From Terasakiella sp. SH-1 (GTDB lineage Bacteria > Pseudomonadota > Alphaproteobacteria > Rhodospirillales > Terasakiellaceae): a stretch of DNA of 64,000 nt. How positions within the stretch are numbered: the stretch's first letter is position 1; every line of letters starts with the position of its first letter. The notes under the pieces are model-generated. The model had not been told where the DNA came from. It made no database searches and worked only from the letters and a program-made list of their open reading frames with translations. Both the position numbers and the translations under genes were made by a program. The stretch is from NCBI RefSeq assembly GCF_004564135.1, contig NZ_CP038255.1:218501-282500 (forward strand), given 5' to 3'. This document shows positions 48,238 to 57,128 of the stretch, piece by piece.

Positions 48238-49505
48238 AGTTCAGACCATTGCGTCAGGACCTTCATCATTGTATCTGTCAGTTTATCCAGTTCATCATCA
48301 CTGATGGTGAAGGCGGGGGTGAGATAGATGATGTCGCGAAACGGGCGTAGCCAGACGCCTTCTTCAACAAAACGTTTTTTCAACCAGTTACTGTCTTTGA
48401 TATCGTCAACCTGAACCACACCAATGGCCCCAAGGGTACGCACATCTTTGACGCCCTTGATCTCTGCCATTGGGGCAAGGTTTTGTGTGAGTTTTTTGTT
48501 GATATGGGCAACCTGTTCAAGGCGGGGTTCACTTTCAAACAGGTCAAGGCTGGCATTGGCAGCTGCACAGGCCAGCGGGTTCGCCATATAGGTTGGCCCG
48601 TGTTGAAGCGCATCATCAAAATTGTCACTTAGGAACGCATCAAAAATATGGTCCTGGGCCACCGCACAGGCCAATGGACAAACCCCGGCTGTCAGTGCTT
48701 TGGACAGACAGATGATATCGGGGACAATTTCGGCATGGTCAATGGCAAACATACTGCCTGTGCGGCCAAAGCCTGTGAAAATTTCATCCACAATAAACAA
48801 CAAGCCATGTTTCTGAACTGTTTCACACATGTTTTTTAGAACATCCGGGCTGAACATTTTCATGCCACCAGCCCCCTGGACCAAAGGTTCAGTAATGACA
48901 CCGGCAATTTGGTCTTTGTTGGCTTCTAGAAATGTCTCAAATTGGGCCAGTTGTTCTGCTGTGCGCGGTACATCAATGACAAATTGGTCAAACAAGACAT
49001 CGTTAAAGACATGATGCATACCTTCTTCCGGGTCAGCAATGGACATACAGCCCAATGTGTCCCCATGATAACCATCTTTGAAAGAGACGAATTTTGAACG
49101 GCCCTTGATGCCTTTGTTGATCCAGTACTGGATGGACATTTTCATGGCGACTTCGACGGAAACTGAACCGGAATCTACAAAGAAAACACGATTGAGATCA
49201 CCGGGAAGCATATCTGCCAGTCGCTTGGCCAGTTTCAGGGCAGGTTCGTGGTTCAGGCCCCCAAACATGACATGAGGCATGAGGTCGAGCTGTGCCTTCA
49301 TAGCTTCAATCACATGGGGCGGGTTATAGCCATGACAGGCGGTCCACCACGAAGCAATACCATCGGTCAGTTCGCGCCCGTCTTCCAGTGTGATGGTGCA
49401 GCCTTTTGTCGCGTGGGCAGCCAGCGGGGTCGGGGTGGTTTGCATTTGGCTATAGGGAAGCCAGATATGGGGAAAACCGTCAGTGAACCATTTGGGGGCT
49501 GTCAT
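48234..49505 (-). CDS. bioA: adenosylmethionine-8-amino-7-oxononanoate aminotransferase
   Basis: PLP-dependent aminotransferase that makes 7,8-diaminopelargonate in biotin synthesis using SAM as donor. At 423 residues it has the family length; visible are IWLPYSQMQ near the N-terminus, the PLP region [16 protein letters not shown], the catalytic Lys in [14 protein letters not shown] and [18 protein letters not shown]. The stop overlaps that of the convergent FecR/RTX protein 2 through TTAA. No other bio gene is adjacent. The ATG follows AAGGAT. Confidence 0.94.
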   Translation of the reverse strand: MTAPKWFTDGFPHIWLPYSQMQTTPTPLAAHATKGCTITLEDGRELTDGIASWWTACHGYNPPHVIEAMKAQLDLMPHVMFGGLNHEPALKLAKRLADMLPGDLNRVFFVDSGSVSVEVAMKMSIQYWINKGIKGRSKFVSFKDGYHGDTLGCMSIADPEEGMHHVFNDVLFDQFVIDVPRTAEQLAQFETFLEANKDQIAGVITEPLVQGAGGMKMFSPDVLKNMCETVQKHGLLFIVDEIFTGFGRTGSMFAIDHAEIVPDIICLSKALTAGVCPLACAVAQDHIFDAFLSDNFDDALQHGPTYMANPLACAAANASLDLFESEPRLEQVAHINKKLTQNLAPMAEIKGVKDVRTLGAIGVVQVDDIKDSNWLKKRFVEEGVWLRPFRDIIYLTPAFTISDDELDKLTDTMMKVLTQWSEL

Positions 49506-49525
49506 GGGGAATATCCTTATATGAA

Positions 49526-49563
49526 AAAAGCACTACCTTATGCACAGATAAGGTAGTGCTTTT
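49526..49563. terminator. strong terminator between zeta subunit gene and bioA
   Basis: A perfect 16-bp stem AAAAGCACTACCTTAT / ATAAGGTAGTGCTTTT with a 6-base loop. It lies between two minus-strand genes and ends transcripts of the upstream DUF1476 gene. Confidence 0.93.
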
Positions 49564-49580
49564 CATGAACTTAAAAATAC

Positions 49581-49946
49581 TTAGAGACGGTGATCACCAT
49601 CAAGGGGGGCCGGGTATTCATCGCGGTAGGATTTCTGGGCATCTGTCAGGGCAGAGGTCAGAGCGGCTAACAATTCAGCATTACTGACGCTTTTGCCTGC
49701 TTCATCAAGATCTGCAGTGACTTTTGTAATCAGGTTATCATCGCCTGCGGCTTCCAGATCAAGTTGAGCCGCCTTGAGGGCATAACTTTCAGCCTCTTCG
49801 CCTTGCAGGCCGATTTTTTCAGCAACCCATGTGCCAAATAATTTGTCACGACGGGCACGGATTTTGAAATTCTGTTCTTCATCCAGTTTATATTGTGCTT
49901 CAAAGGCTTGTTCGCGTTCCTGGATGGCGCGTGCGATGTCACTCAT
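49581..49946 (-). CDS. F-ATPase zeta subunit / DUF1476 protein
   Basis: A 121-residue acidic helical protein of the DUF1476 family, identified as the zeta subunit that inhibits F1-ATPase in Paracoccus and many alphaproteobacteria. Seen: an N-terminal REQAFEAQYKLDEEQNFKIR (the inhibitory stretch), FGTWVAEKIGLQGEEAESYA and a C-terminal amphipathic region. The start is ATG 49946 (MSDIARAIQER), preceded by GGGGAG; the upstream in-frame start is less likely. The gene is monocistronic with its own terminator. Confidence 0.9.
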   Translation of the reverse strand: MSDIARAIQEREQAFEAQYKLDEEQNFKIRARRDKLFGTWVAEKIGLQGEEAESYALKAAQLDLEAAGDDNLITKVTADLDEAGKSVSNAELLAALTSALTDAQKSYRDEYPAPLDGDHRL

Positions 49947-50058
49947 GATTCTCCCCAATTCTTTTTAATTTATTACTCTATAAAAAATATATGCATTTCA
50001 CTGGTCAAGACAAGCAAATACGGTTTAAATAATATGAAAAAATATGGGAAACTGACGC

Positions 50059-50802
50059 ATGTGTACTGTTGTTATATTACGTCGACCTGATCATGATTGG
50101 CCTTTGTTAATCGGGGCGAACCGTGATGAGATGAGAAACCGCCCTTCGCAGCCTCCCATGCGCCATTGGGCTGATCGCCCCCATGTGGTTGCCGGGCTGG
50201 ATGAGGAAGCTGGCGGCACTTGGCTGGGGATCAATGATGATGGGGTTGTTGCCTGTGTGCTTAATCGTTTTGGCACGCTTGGCAGTCATCCTGATTTTCG
50301 TTCCCGTGGTGAATTGCCCTTAGAAGCACTGGAGCATGCGGAGGCCGAAATCGCCGCAGAAGCTTTTGTAGACCTAAACCCGGAAGCTTATCGTCCCTTT
50401 AATATGGTGATTGCCGATTACAAGACGGCCTGGTGGATCAAGAATGACGGGATGACCATTCAGACGGTGGAAATTGAAGATGGCTTGTCCATGCTGTCAG
50501 CCCATGATTTGAATGATAAGGAAAAATCAGATCGTCTTCAGTTGCACCTGCCACGTTTTCGAAGTGCACCAGCCCCTGATCCAAACAGCGATGACTGGAT
50601 GAGCTGGACGGCTTTATTGTCGAGCCGTAAAAGCATTGGTGATGCGCGAAGTGCCATGCAGATTGAAACAGACTTTGGTTTTGAAACCGTTTCATCCAGT
50701 TTGTTGGCAATCCCCAAACCTTGGGAAAAAGAGCGCAAACCCATTTGGAAATTCAGCCCCGGCAAGCCAAGCGATACGCCCTTTGATGACGTTCAGATTT
50801 AA
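50059..50802 (+). CDS. TANGO2/NRDE-family protein
   Basis: A 247-residue protein with the eponymous NRDE motif in LLIGANRDEMRNRPSQPP. MCTVVILRR at the start and GGTWLGINDDGVVACVLNRF further in are also characteristic. The N-terminal Cys2 suggests an N-terminal nucleophile hydrolase fold in this family, but no activity is established; the human relative TANGO2 is linked to heme or lipid handling. The stop overlaps that of the convergent GNAT gene. Confidence 0.9.
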   Translation: MCTVVILRRPDHDWPLLIGANRDEMRNRPSQPPMRHWADRPHVVAGLDEEAGGTWLGINDDGVVACVLNRFGTLGSHPDFRSRGELPLEALEHAEAEIAAEAFVDLNPEAYRPFNMVIADYKTAWWIKNDGMTIQTVEIEDGLSMLSAHDLNDKEKSDRLQLHLPRFRSAPAPDPNSDDWMSWTALLSSRKSIGDARSAMQIETDFGFETVSSSLLAIPKPWEKERKPIWKFSPGKPSDTPFDDVQI

Positions 50803-51287
50803 GTCAGTTTCTTATACATGACATAGGCATCGACAAATCCATGGGTGGGGTGGTCGAAAACATCGGGCAGGCGTGCCATGGTTTCAAACCCAAGAGATGT
50901 CCAAAGGCGGTAGGCCCCTTCGTTGCTTGCCACGACCAGATTAAACTGCATGGCATGAAAGCCTAAGCGCTTCCCTTCTTTCTGTGAATGTGTGCACATG
51001 GTTGAGGCCACACCGCGCCCGCGTGCCTGTTCAGAAACGATATAGCCGCAATTACAAATGTGCGATCCTTGGCCGGGCTGGTTTGCCTTGATGTAATAGG
51101 TGCCCAGAATTTGCCCGTCGTCATCCACGCAAACATAGGTCGCCTTGGGGGCAATAATCCAGTTTTGATAGGTCTGATCTTTGCTGATATCGCGGGGGTA
51201 GGGGTAGGTTTCCCCAGCACGAAAAACAGGTTCAATCAGGGACCAGACGGCGTTCCAGTCTTTTTCTTCAAAGGGGCTGATTTTCAT
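50799..51287 (-). CDS. GNAT-family N-acetyltransferase
   Basis: A 162-residue acetyltransferase using acetyl-CoA. The phosphopantetheine-binding motif A is VSEQARGRGVASTMC at about residues 86-100, and the C-terminal NEGAYRLWTSLGFETMARLP is the usual motif B. Its start codon immediately abuts the end of a 269-bp inverted-repeat element, which supplies an AAGAGGT ribosome-site-like sequence about 10 nt upstream of the ATG. The substrate is unknown. Without the element, it would lie directly behind the YciI-like gene. Confidence 0.9.
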   Translation of the reverse strand: MKISPFEEKDWNAVWSLIEPVFRAGETYPYPRDISKDQTYQNWIIAPKATYVCVDDDGQILGTYYIKANQPGQGSHICNCGYIVSEQARGRGVASTMCTHSQKEGKRLGFHAMQFNLVVASNEGAYRLWTSLGFETMARLPDVFDHPTHGFVDAYVMYKKLT

Positions 51288-51556
51288 TAGGGTCAGGACC
51301 TCTTAATTTACTGAGTTTGGCGGAGCTAAAAATAAAGGCGGATTAGGCATGAAACTCGCCGCAGTGCCACCCACTGCAAGAGTTTTATAACGCTAGCCAC
51401 CTTTATTTTTAGCCCGTCCCTTCGGGATTTGTAGAAAATGACGCAAAGGCCACGTCAATGACTTTTGAAAGAGAAATACTCTTCCTGCAAGTCATTTCCT
51501 TGCCTTGCGACATTTTTTACAAACCAAACGCAATAAATTAAGAGGTCCTGACCCTA
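51288..51556. mobile_element. 269-bp MITE-like element with perfect 23-bp terminal inverted repeats
   Basis: The ends are perfect inverted repeats beginning TAGGGTCAGGACC (51288-51310 and 51534-51556). The outermost TA dinucleotides could be a TA target duplication as left by IS630/mariner transposases. Inside are two nested hairpins: 51325-51341 with 51397-51413 around a GCAGTG/CACTGC core, and 51430-51449 with 51503-51521 around AATGACTT/AAGTCATT. No ORF or transposase is inside. It lies exactly between the stop codon of the YciI-like gene and the start codon of the GNAT gene. A transposon-derived element is inferred from structure alone. Confidence 0.78.
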
Positions 51557-51850
51557 GGCATCATCCAGTTTTGCAATTCTCATTTTATGGATTTCAAAAG
51601 ATTGCCAGACATTTTGCTGGCTATAAGGATCATCAGCCAGCCATTGTTTGAGGGCATCTTCATCTTGAAGTTCTAAATAGAGGCTGGAGCCAACCATCTG
51701 GTCATGCTCATCTAAAATCGCCCCGCCGAGAATAAAAACACCTTTTTCTTTTTCCAGGCGTGCCCGTTCAAAATGGGCTGGGCGTGCAACAAGGCGACGC
51801 TCAAGCGCATCGGGGTCTTTGCCGTCTTTTGCAACAACTAGAAACTGCAT
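51554..51850 (-). CDS. YciI-like protein
   Basis: A 98-residue protein of the YciI/YCII dimeric alpha-beta barrel superfamily. MQFLVVAKDGKDPDALERR at the start and HFERARLEKEKGVFILGGA, then DDPYSQQNVWQSFEIHKM, match the fold, whose His-Asp pair (H28 area and the DDPY turn) is conserved. The activity is unknown. ATG 51850 follows AGGAT at a normal distance and is preferred to GTG 51856. Its TAG stop is formed with the TA at the edge of the MITE-like element, suggesting insertion at the very end of the gene. Confidence 0.85.
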   Translation of the reverse strand: MQFLVVAKDGKDPDALERRLVARPAHFERARLEKEKGVFILGGAILDEHDQMVGSSLYLELQDEDALKQWLADDPYSQQNVWQSFEIHKMRIAKLDDA

Positions 51851-51905
51851 GGTCACATCCTAAAAGTTTATAGCCTAATCCATCATAGCGTAGTATTTAG
51901 TTTTA

Positions 51906-52778
51906 ATGGAAACTATTTCTCCCACCACACGCGCTGCCCTTTGGGTGCTGTTTTTCTGTATCACCATGGCCTGTTTATCGGGGATGATCCGTCATCTTTC
52001 TGGTGAAATTCCTGCCCTCGAAATGGTGTTTTTCAGGAACTTTTTCGGCTGGCTGTTTATGTTGCCTTTTGTCTGGTGGGCAGGTCTTTCCATTTTAAAG
52101 ACAAAGCGTATCAAGATGCATGGGGTGCGTGCCCTTTTTGGTACAGCTGCCATGTCGTGCTGGTTTTTAGGTGTGACCATGATCCCGCTTTCTGATGCCA
52201 CCGCGTTGAGCTTCACCGTCCCCCTATTCACCACATTAGGGGCTGTGTTGTTTTTAGGCGAAGTGGTGCGCATGCATCGTTGGATGGCGTTGATCATCGG
52301 GTTTATCGGGGCGCTTATCATTATTCGCCCCGGTATTGAAGAGATTGCTCCGGGGATGCTGGTGATTCTGGCTTCTTCTGTTTTTATCGCAGCGGCCTTT
52401 TTATCGGTGAAGCATCTCACCAGTTCAGAACACCCTTGGGCAATTGTATTTTATATGGGGCTGTTTATGTCGCCCCTGTCCTTGATTGGAGCTTCCACTG
52501 TTTGGGTCTGGCCTGAGCCGGAACATTACCCCTGGCTTATTGCCATGGGTGTCTTTGCCTCCAGTGGGCAAATTGGCATGGCGCAGGCTTTAAAGGCCGC
52601 TGATGCTTCGGTTTCCATGCCCTATACATTCAGCCACATGATCTTTGCTTCGCTCATCGGTTATGTGTTTTTTGATGAGCTGGCGGACCTGTGGACATGG
52701 GTGGGGGCCGTGGTGATTTTTAGCGCGACCTTTTATATTGCAAGGCGGGAAGCCAAGCTGGCGAAAAAGCACGCCTAA
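51906..52778 (+). CDS. DMT-superfamily transporter (EamA domains)
   Basis: A 290-residue membrane protein with ten predicted TM helices arranged as two EamA repeats. Conserved segments include EMVFFRNFFGWLFMLPFVWW and PLSDATALSFTVPLFTTLGA in the first half and the corresponding PYTFSHMIFASLIGYVFFDE in the second. Such permeases export amino acids or metabolites; the substrate cannot be told. It is divergent from the YciI-like gene and convergent with the symporter. Confidence 0.9.
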   Translation: METISPTTRAALWVLFFCITMACLSGMIRHLSGEIPALEMVFFRNFFGWLFMLPFVWWAGLSILKTKRIKMHGVRALFGTAAMSCWFLGVTMIPLSDATALSFTVPLFTTLGAVLFLGEVVRMHRWMALIIGFIGALIIIRPGIEEIAPGMLVILASSVFIAAAFLSVKHLTSSEHPWAIVFYMGLFMSPLSLIGASTVWVWPEPEHYPWLIAMGVFASSGQIGMAQALKAADASVSMPYTFSHMIFASLIGYVFFDELADLWTWVGAVVIFSATFYIARREAKLAKKHA

Positions 52779-52781
52779 GTG

Positions 52782-52843
52782 TTGTCCTTGCAAATGCGGG
52801 GACCTTTTTGATTTGACAGTTTCCCGATCAGGTCGGGAATGAC
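52782..52843. repeat. palindromic repeat, copy 5
   Basis: About 62 bp from TTGTCCTTGC to TCGGGAATGAC with a weaker first hairpin and a TTCCCGA TCAGG TCGGGAA second hairpin. It lies between the convergent DMT permease and symporter genes. Confidence 0.72.
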
Positions 52844-52853
52844 ACTATGATGC

Positions 52854-54818
52854 TTAATGGCCCAGTCCCGGATCAGCGATATCTTCACTTAAGGCTTCGA
52901 TTTCCTGTTCGGGCACGGTGGACATTTCCATGAAGTAAGCAAGGAACCACAACAGGGCGACACCCAGCAGCCAGAACATAATTTGCCAGGCCCAGATGGA
53001 CGGGATGCCAAACAGCCAACCTTCTCGCCCGGCTGTGGGTGCCCCAAAGGCATCATTGCCCACCACCACACCGGGGCCAATCGCAAAGAAAATCCAGATG
53101 ATGGTCACAGACCATGCAACCGGGATGAGTTTACGTTTGTTCGGTGTCAGGGCGGCATGTTCTTTCAGGAAAGTATGGAATGTACTTTTATGCGTCAGGT
53201 TATCTTCTTTTTGTGTTATCGCGGAAACGCCAACACAGACCAGCAGGTTCAGCACAATGCCCCAGCCCCCGGAATGGATGGTCAGCGGCCAACGTCCCCA
53301 CAGGTCCAGCCCAATCAGATCAAGCAGGGCAACACCGTAATTATCGGTGAAGAAAACAGCGAGCAAGCCGACAACCAGTCCGGCACAGACACCGCGTGCT
53401 GTAAACCATTTAATCCAGCATACCCCAAGCAGGGCAGGCCACATTTGCAGGCCAAAGGCGACGGCCATGCCCCCCAGTAATACAAGGGTATCCTTATTGG
53501 TCAGCGCCACCACAAGGGCACCAAGTAAAATAAAGAGGACACTGACGCGGGCAACGAACTTTTGAATGCTGTGTCCGGCCTGGGGTTGTAGGCGGTGTTT
53601 ATAGATGTCTCGGGTTAACATGGCCCCGGCGGTAGACATATAAGCTGCGCCTGCCGATTGCATGGCGGCCAAGGCGCAAACACCTAGAAAAGCAGCCAGC
53701 CACGGCATGTGGTCTTGCACCATGGTCAGGATATAAGGCACAAGCGTGTCGGGGGTATCTGAAATATCTGTAGGCAGACTCCAGTCAATGGGCACACCAC
53801 TGCCTGCCAGTGATGGGGTTGCCCCCAGCAGATGAGTACTCATGCCTTGGGCGATGGAAACCACAAACAATAATCCACCCAAAATCAGGCCAGATACCCA
53901 AACCTGTTGTGGGGCAAATGGTTTGGGGGAATTGTTGCCAAAGCTCCACATGGAAAAAGCAGGTGATGCCTGTACCCCCATCATCGCCATGAGGAAGGTC
54001 AGGATCATCATGCCAGTCCAGGGACCACCGCTGTAGGTGGTTTCTTCAACCCCGCTAACACCTTGCATGACGCCGGGAACAGCGAGGTAGGAATTATAAT
54101 TGCCGCCTCCGGCTCCTTTGGTTGTGCCCCACAGGCCGAATTCAGAACTGCCCATTTTTTCAAAACTGGTGAGCAAAGGATCAAGGCCACCAATGGCATA
54201 AATGGCAATGCCGCCCGTCAGGATGACGCCAACGGCAAGCAAGATACATTGAAAACTGTCGGCATAGGCGACCGCACGCATCCCGCCATAAACCACATAG
54301 AGAAAAACAGCCAAAGCCAGTAACAAGGTGCCTACTGTGGTGCTGATTAACCCGTCACTCAGCACATAAAACAGATAGCCTGCTGCCCCCAACTGTACCC
54401 CCATAAAGGGGATGGTGAACAGGACGGCGACAATCACGGTGAGGAAACGAATGCGATCGCTTTTATAATAATCGGCCAGCATTTCCCCAGGGGTGACATA
54501 GCCAAAGCGTTTGCCCAGCATCCATTGGCGTTTGAGGAAAATCACCCCGGTCAGCGGGATCATAATGGTGAAAAACGAGATATAGGCATAAGGAAAGCCA
54601 TCACGATAGATCATTGCGGGATGGCCAAGGAAGGTCCAGCCGGAAAATGATATTGCTGTAGCGGCCAGAACAAACACCCAAACAGGCAGGCTGCGTCCGG
54701 CCAAAAAATAATCGCTGGCCGTGCGTGCCAGACGGGCACCGCGAATTCCCAAATAAATGCAAAAGGCCCAATAAGCTGCAATGAGTCCAAGCAGCCAGAA
54801 CAGCTTCTCGTTCAACAC
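52854..54818 (-). CDS. sodium:solute symporter family protein
   Basis: A 654-residue SSS-family symporter with about 13-14 TM helices. Family segments include TASDYFLAGRSLPVWVF near the N-terminus, ATAISFSGWTFLGHPAMIY and YVVYGGMRAVAYADSFQ. The start is GTG 54818, with GGGAG at good spacing. It is divergently paired with a CBS/DUF294 nucleotidyltransferase-like gene, a pairing often seen for acetate or proline type symporters, so the partner may regulate it. Substrate unknown. Confidence 0.9.
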   Translation of the reverse strand: MLNEKLFWLLGLIAAYWAFCIYLGIRGARLARTASDYFLAGRSLPVWVFVLAATAISFSGWTFLGHPAMIYRDGFPYAYISFFTIMIPLTGVIFLKRQWMLGKRFGYVTPGEMLADYYKSDRIRFLTVIVAVLFTIPFMGVQLGAAGYLFYVLSDGLISTTVGTLLLALAVFLYVVYGGMRAVAYADSFQCILLAVGVILTGGIAIYAIGGLDPLLTSFEKMGSSEFGLWGTTKGAGGGNYNSYLAVPGVMQGVSGVEETTYSGGPWTGMMILTFLMAMMGVQASPAFSMWSFGNNSPKPFAPQQVWVSGLILGGLLFVVSIAQGMSTHLLGATPSLAGSGVPIDWSLPTDISDTPDTLVPYILTMVQDHMPWLAAFLGVCALAAMQSAGAAYMSTAGAMLTRDIYKHRLQPQAGHSIQKFVARVSVLFILLGALVVALTNKDTLVLLGGMAVAFGLQMWPALLGVCWIKWFTARGVCAGLVVGLLAVFFTDNYGVALLDLIGLDLWGRWPLTIHSGGWGIVLNLLVCVGVSAITQKEDNLTHKSTFHTFLKEHAALTPNKRKLIPVAWSVTIIWIFFAIGPGVVVGNDAFGAPTAGREGWLFGIPSIWAWQIMFWLLGVALLWFLAYFMEMSTVPEQEIEALSEDIADPGLGH

Positions 54819-54922
54819 AAATTCTCCCAGAATGTCGGGCCTGTTTTTATTTTTATGAAAGCCCCCTGTTTTTACGGGCGATTGTTACGCAATGTGAGAC
54901 GGAATGCAACAAATCATATATA

Positions 54923-54932
54923 ATCATATGAT
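54923..54932. promoter_or_regulatory. perfect ATCATATGAT palindrome in divergent promoter
   Basis: A 10-bp dyad in the 158-bp region between the symporter and DUF294 genes, in AT-rich DNA. It could be an operator or part of a promoter; no regulator is recognised. Confidence 0.25.
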
Positions 54933-54976
54933 ATACATGGCTCCATAATCCTTATAAGAGAAAGTCCTGCCCGTTT

Positions 54977-56437
54977 ATGCGATCCCACACAGAAATATTT
55001 TCCCGCCGTGTTGAAAATTTCATGAAGCCTTGCGTGTTATGCGTGCCTGTGGGGAGCGCTGTGGGGGATGTTATTGCACAAATGACAGAAAAATCAGCAC
55101 GCTTTTGTGTGGTTGTTGATGGTCATGGCAAATTGGCAGGGGTTTTGCGCAATCAGGATATTGTGGAACGGATTACCTTCAAGGTCAGCGAACACACCCT
55201 GATTGACGAGGTTATGGATAAAAATATCTATACGGTGGCCCCCCATGAATATCTCTATCATGCCATTGGACGGATGCGTCGCTCAGCCTTGCGTGAATTG
55301 ATTGTGGTGAATGAGGCGACGCAGCCTGTGGGGATACTTCATCTTACCACGGCCATTGCGGTGGCTTCGGATTATCTCTTGCAACAAATTGATCGCTTAA
55401 GTGCGGAAGGCACGATTGAAAGTTTGCGTGACGTGAAATCCGCACAGGTGGAGCTGGCCCATGATATGTTTAAGGATCAGGTTGCAGCCCCTTTGATCCA
55501 GAAATTGCTCAGCCATGTGAATGACGATCTGATTGCCCGTGTTGTAAGTGCCAATCTTGCCCATATGGAGGCCGAAGGCTGGGGCACACCGCCTGTTGGT
55601 TTTTGCGTGATTGTGATGGGGTCCGGCGGGCGGGGGGAAAATTACCTCAGCCCGGATCAGGATAATGGTTTTATTCTGGATGAGTATCCAGACGCAGACC
55701 ATAGCCGGGTCGATCATTTCTTTCGTGAATTGGCAGAACGTATGTGTAACAACCTTAACGAAATCGGCTTTCCCTATTGTCAAGGTCATGTGATGGCGAC
55801 TAACCCTTTGTGGCGCAAAACCTTGCCACAATGGATTGATCAAGTCAGGTTGTGGGGGAAAAAACGCAATTCTGTGGCCTTGCGTCTGGCGGATATCTTT
55901 TTTGATTTCCAGCCTGTCTGGGGGCAAACTGAATTGGCTGAAGAATTACGACATGCTGTTTTGACAATGGTGCAGAGCAATCATTTCTTTTTACAGGAAA
56001 TGTATCATGCTCAACGTGATCACCGCGTGGCGATTAATATTTTTGGCCGTTTGCGCGATGACCCGGATGATAAAGTCAATAAACGCACCGTGGATCTCAA
56101 ATACCGTGCCTTGTTGCCTTTGGTTGAAGGGGTGCGGCTGCTCAGCCTGAAACATGGCCTTACAGAGACCTCCACTTTAAAGCGGATTGAAGGATTAAAG
56201 GAGGTTGGGGAGTTGAGTGATGGGGAAGCTGAATACCTTGGTTCCGCCTTTCATTTCCTGACTCAACTCTTGTTGCGCCGTCAGGTCAAGGATTTTGAGA
56301 ATGACCGCCCCGTGAGCCGTTTTGTCAAAATTCGGCGTCTCAGCCACCGGGAAAAAGAAAGTCTGGTCAATTCCCTGCGCAATATCGAATCCTTTCGTAA
56401 ACGCCTGAAAGGGGAATTCACCGGAGATGTGTTTTAA
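54977..56437 (+). CDS. CBS-domain protein with DUF294 nucleotidyltransferase-like domain
   Basis: A 486-residue soluble protein. Two CBS motifs (about 10-135) include LCVPVGSAVGDVIAQMTE and VMDKNIYTVAPHEYLYHAI and would bind adenosine nucleotides. The DUF294 domain follows (about 150-330) with the nucleotidyltransferase signature MGSGGRGENYLSPDQDNG (GGR...D.D), related to GlnD, and the DUF294_C helical domain to the end. GlnD-like uridylylation or signalling is plausible but unproven. It is divergent from the sodium:solute symporter. The start at ATG 54977 lacks a clear ribosome site. Confidence 0.88.
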   Translation: MRSHTEIFSRRVENFMKPCVLCVPVGSAVGDVIAQMTEKSARFCVVVDGHGKLAGVLRNQDIVERITFKVSEHTLIDEVMDKNIYTVAPHEYLYHAIGRMRRSALRELIVVNEATQPVGILHLTTAIAVASDYLLQQIDRLSAEGTIESLRDVKSAQVELAHDMFKDQVAAPLIQKLLSHVNDDLIARVVSANLAHMEAEGWGTPPVGFCVIVMGSGGRGENYLSPDQDNGFILDEYPDADHSRVDHFFRELAERMCNNLNEIGFPYCQGHVMATNPLWRKTLPQWIDQVRLWGKKRNSVALRLADIFFDFQPVWGQTELAEELRHAVLTMVQSNHFFLQEMYHAQRDHRVAINIFGRLRDDPDDKVNKRTVDLKYRALLPLVEGVRLLSLKHGLTETSTLKRIEGLKEVGELSDGEAEYLGSAFHFLTQLLLRRQVKDFENDRPVSRFVKIRRLSHREKESLVNSLRNIESFRKRLKGEFTGDVF

Positions 56438-56444
56438 AGTTCTA

Positions 56445-57008
56445 TTATAGTTTGGATTGAATTTGCTTAATCAAAGATAAGGCCCGTTCTGGATAGTCTG
56501 GCTTTGTGCCATTTTCACATAAGGTACCGTAAATAAGGGCATTTTGTCCCCATTGGCCTTGCGACATGAATTTCTCGCCCAAGCCCTTGCTATAGGCAAT
56601 ACATTGCATGTAAGGGCGTTGGAAAAACGCGTATTTAATATCATGTTTGTTCACCTTGAGGTCCCATGGGGGGATTTGCAGGGGGGTACCCAGAACCTCA
56701 TGCCCGTTAAAAATTAGCTGGAAGTCTTTATCTGATACCGGAATACGAAAGCCCCCTCGGTATTGGTATTCATACATGCTCAAACCATTCTCCATATGAA
56801 TCTCTTCAACATATTTTTGAGTAATACCGATATGAACGATTTTAGTTATGGTCTGGGACAACTTTGCGGGGAGGGTAACTTTACTTTTTTCTATGGAAAT
56901 GTTTGTGTAAACAGGTTTCCCGTAATTTTGCCCATTGATATCTTTGATCCCTTCTGTCGCACAAGCTGCCATAATAAGGCACATCATAAAGGTAAAAATA
57001 AAGCGCAT
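56445..57008 (-). CDS. putative lipoprotein of unknown function
   Basis: A 187-residue protein with a lipoprotein signal: MRFIFTFMMCLIMAACATEG, where C16 in MAAC fits the lipobox. The mature part has no recognised domain; it contains GGFRIPVSDKDFQLIFNGHE and a C-terminal GQWGQNALIYGTLCENG with a paired cysteine (C140/C162 region), possibly a disulfide. GAGGGG precedes the ATG. It is convergent with the DUF294 gene, 7 bp apart. No neighbour suggests a role. Confidence 0.72.
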   Translation of the reverse strand: MRFIFTFMMCLIMAACATEGIKDINGQNYGKPVYTNISIEKSKVTLPAKLSQTITKIVHIGITQKYVEEIHMENGLSMYEYQYRGGFRIPVSDKDFQLIFNGHEVLGTPLQIPPWDLKVNKHDIKYAFFQRPYMQCIAYSKGLGEKFMSQGQWGQNALIYGTLCENGTKPDYPERALSLIKQIQSKL

Positions 57009-57073
57009 AACTTCCCCTCATTATAGTGCAATGAATATGATCTAAAGGTTGTTATGTGTCAATATAATGCATC

Positions 57074-57107
57074 AAAAAAAGCCTTGCCGGTTAGGCAAGG
57101 CTTTTTA
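57074..57107. terminator. rho-independent terminator of aroG
   Basis: A perfect 8-bp stem GCCTTGCC / GGCAAGGC with A- and T-tracts on either side, just downstream of the minus-strand DAHP synthase gene. Confidence 0.92.
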
Positions 57108-57128
57108 AACTTTAACAGGAACTGAAGT

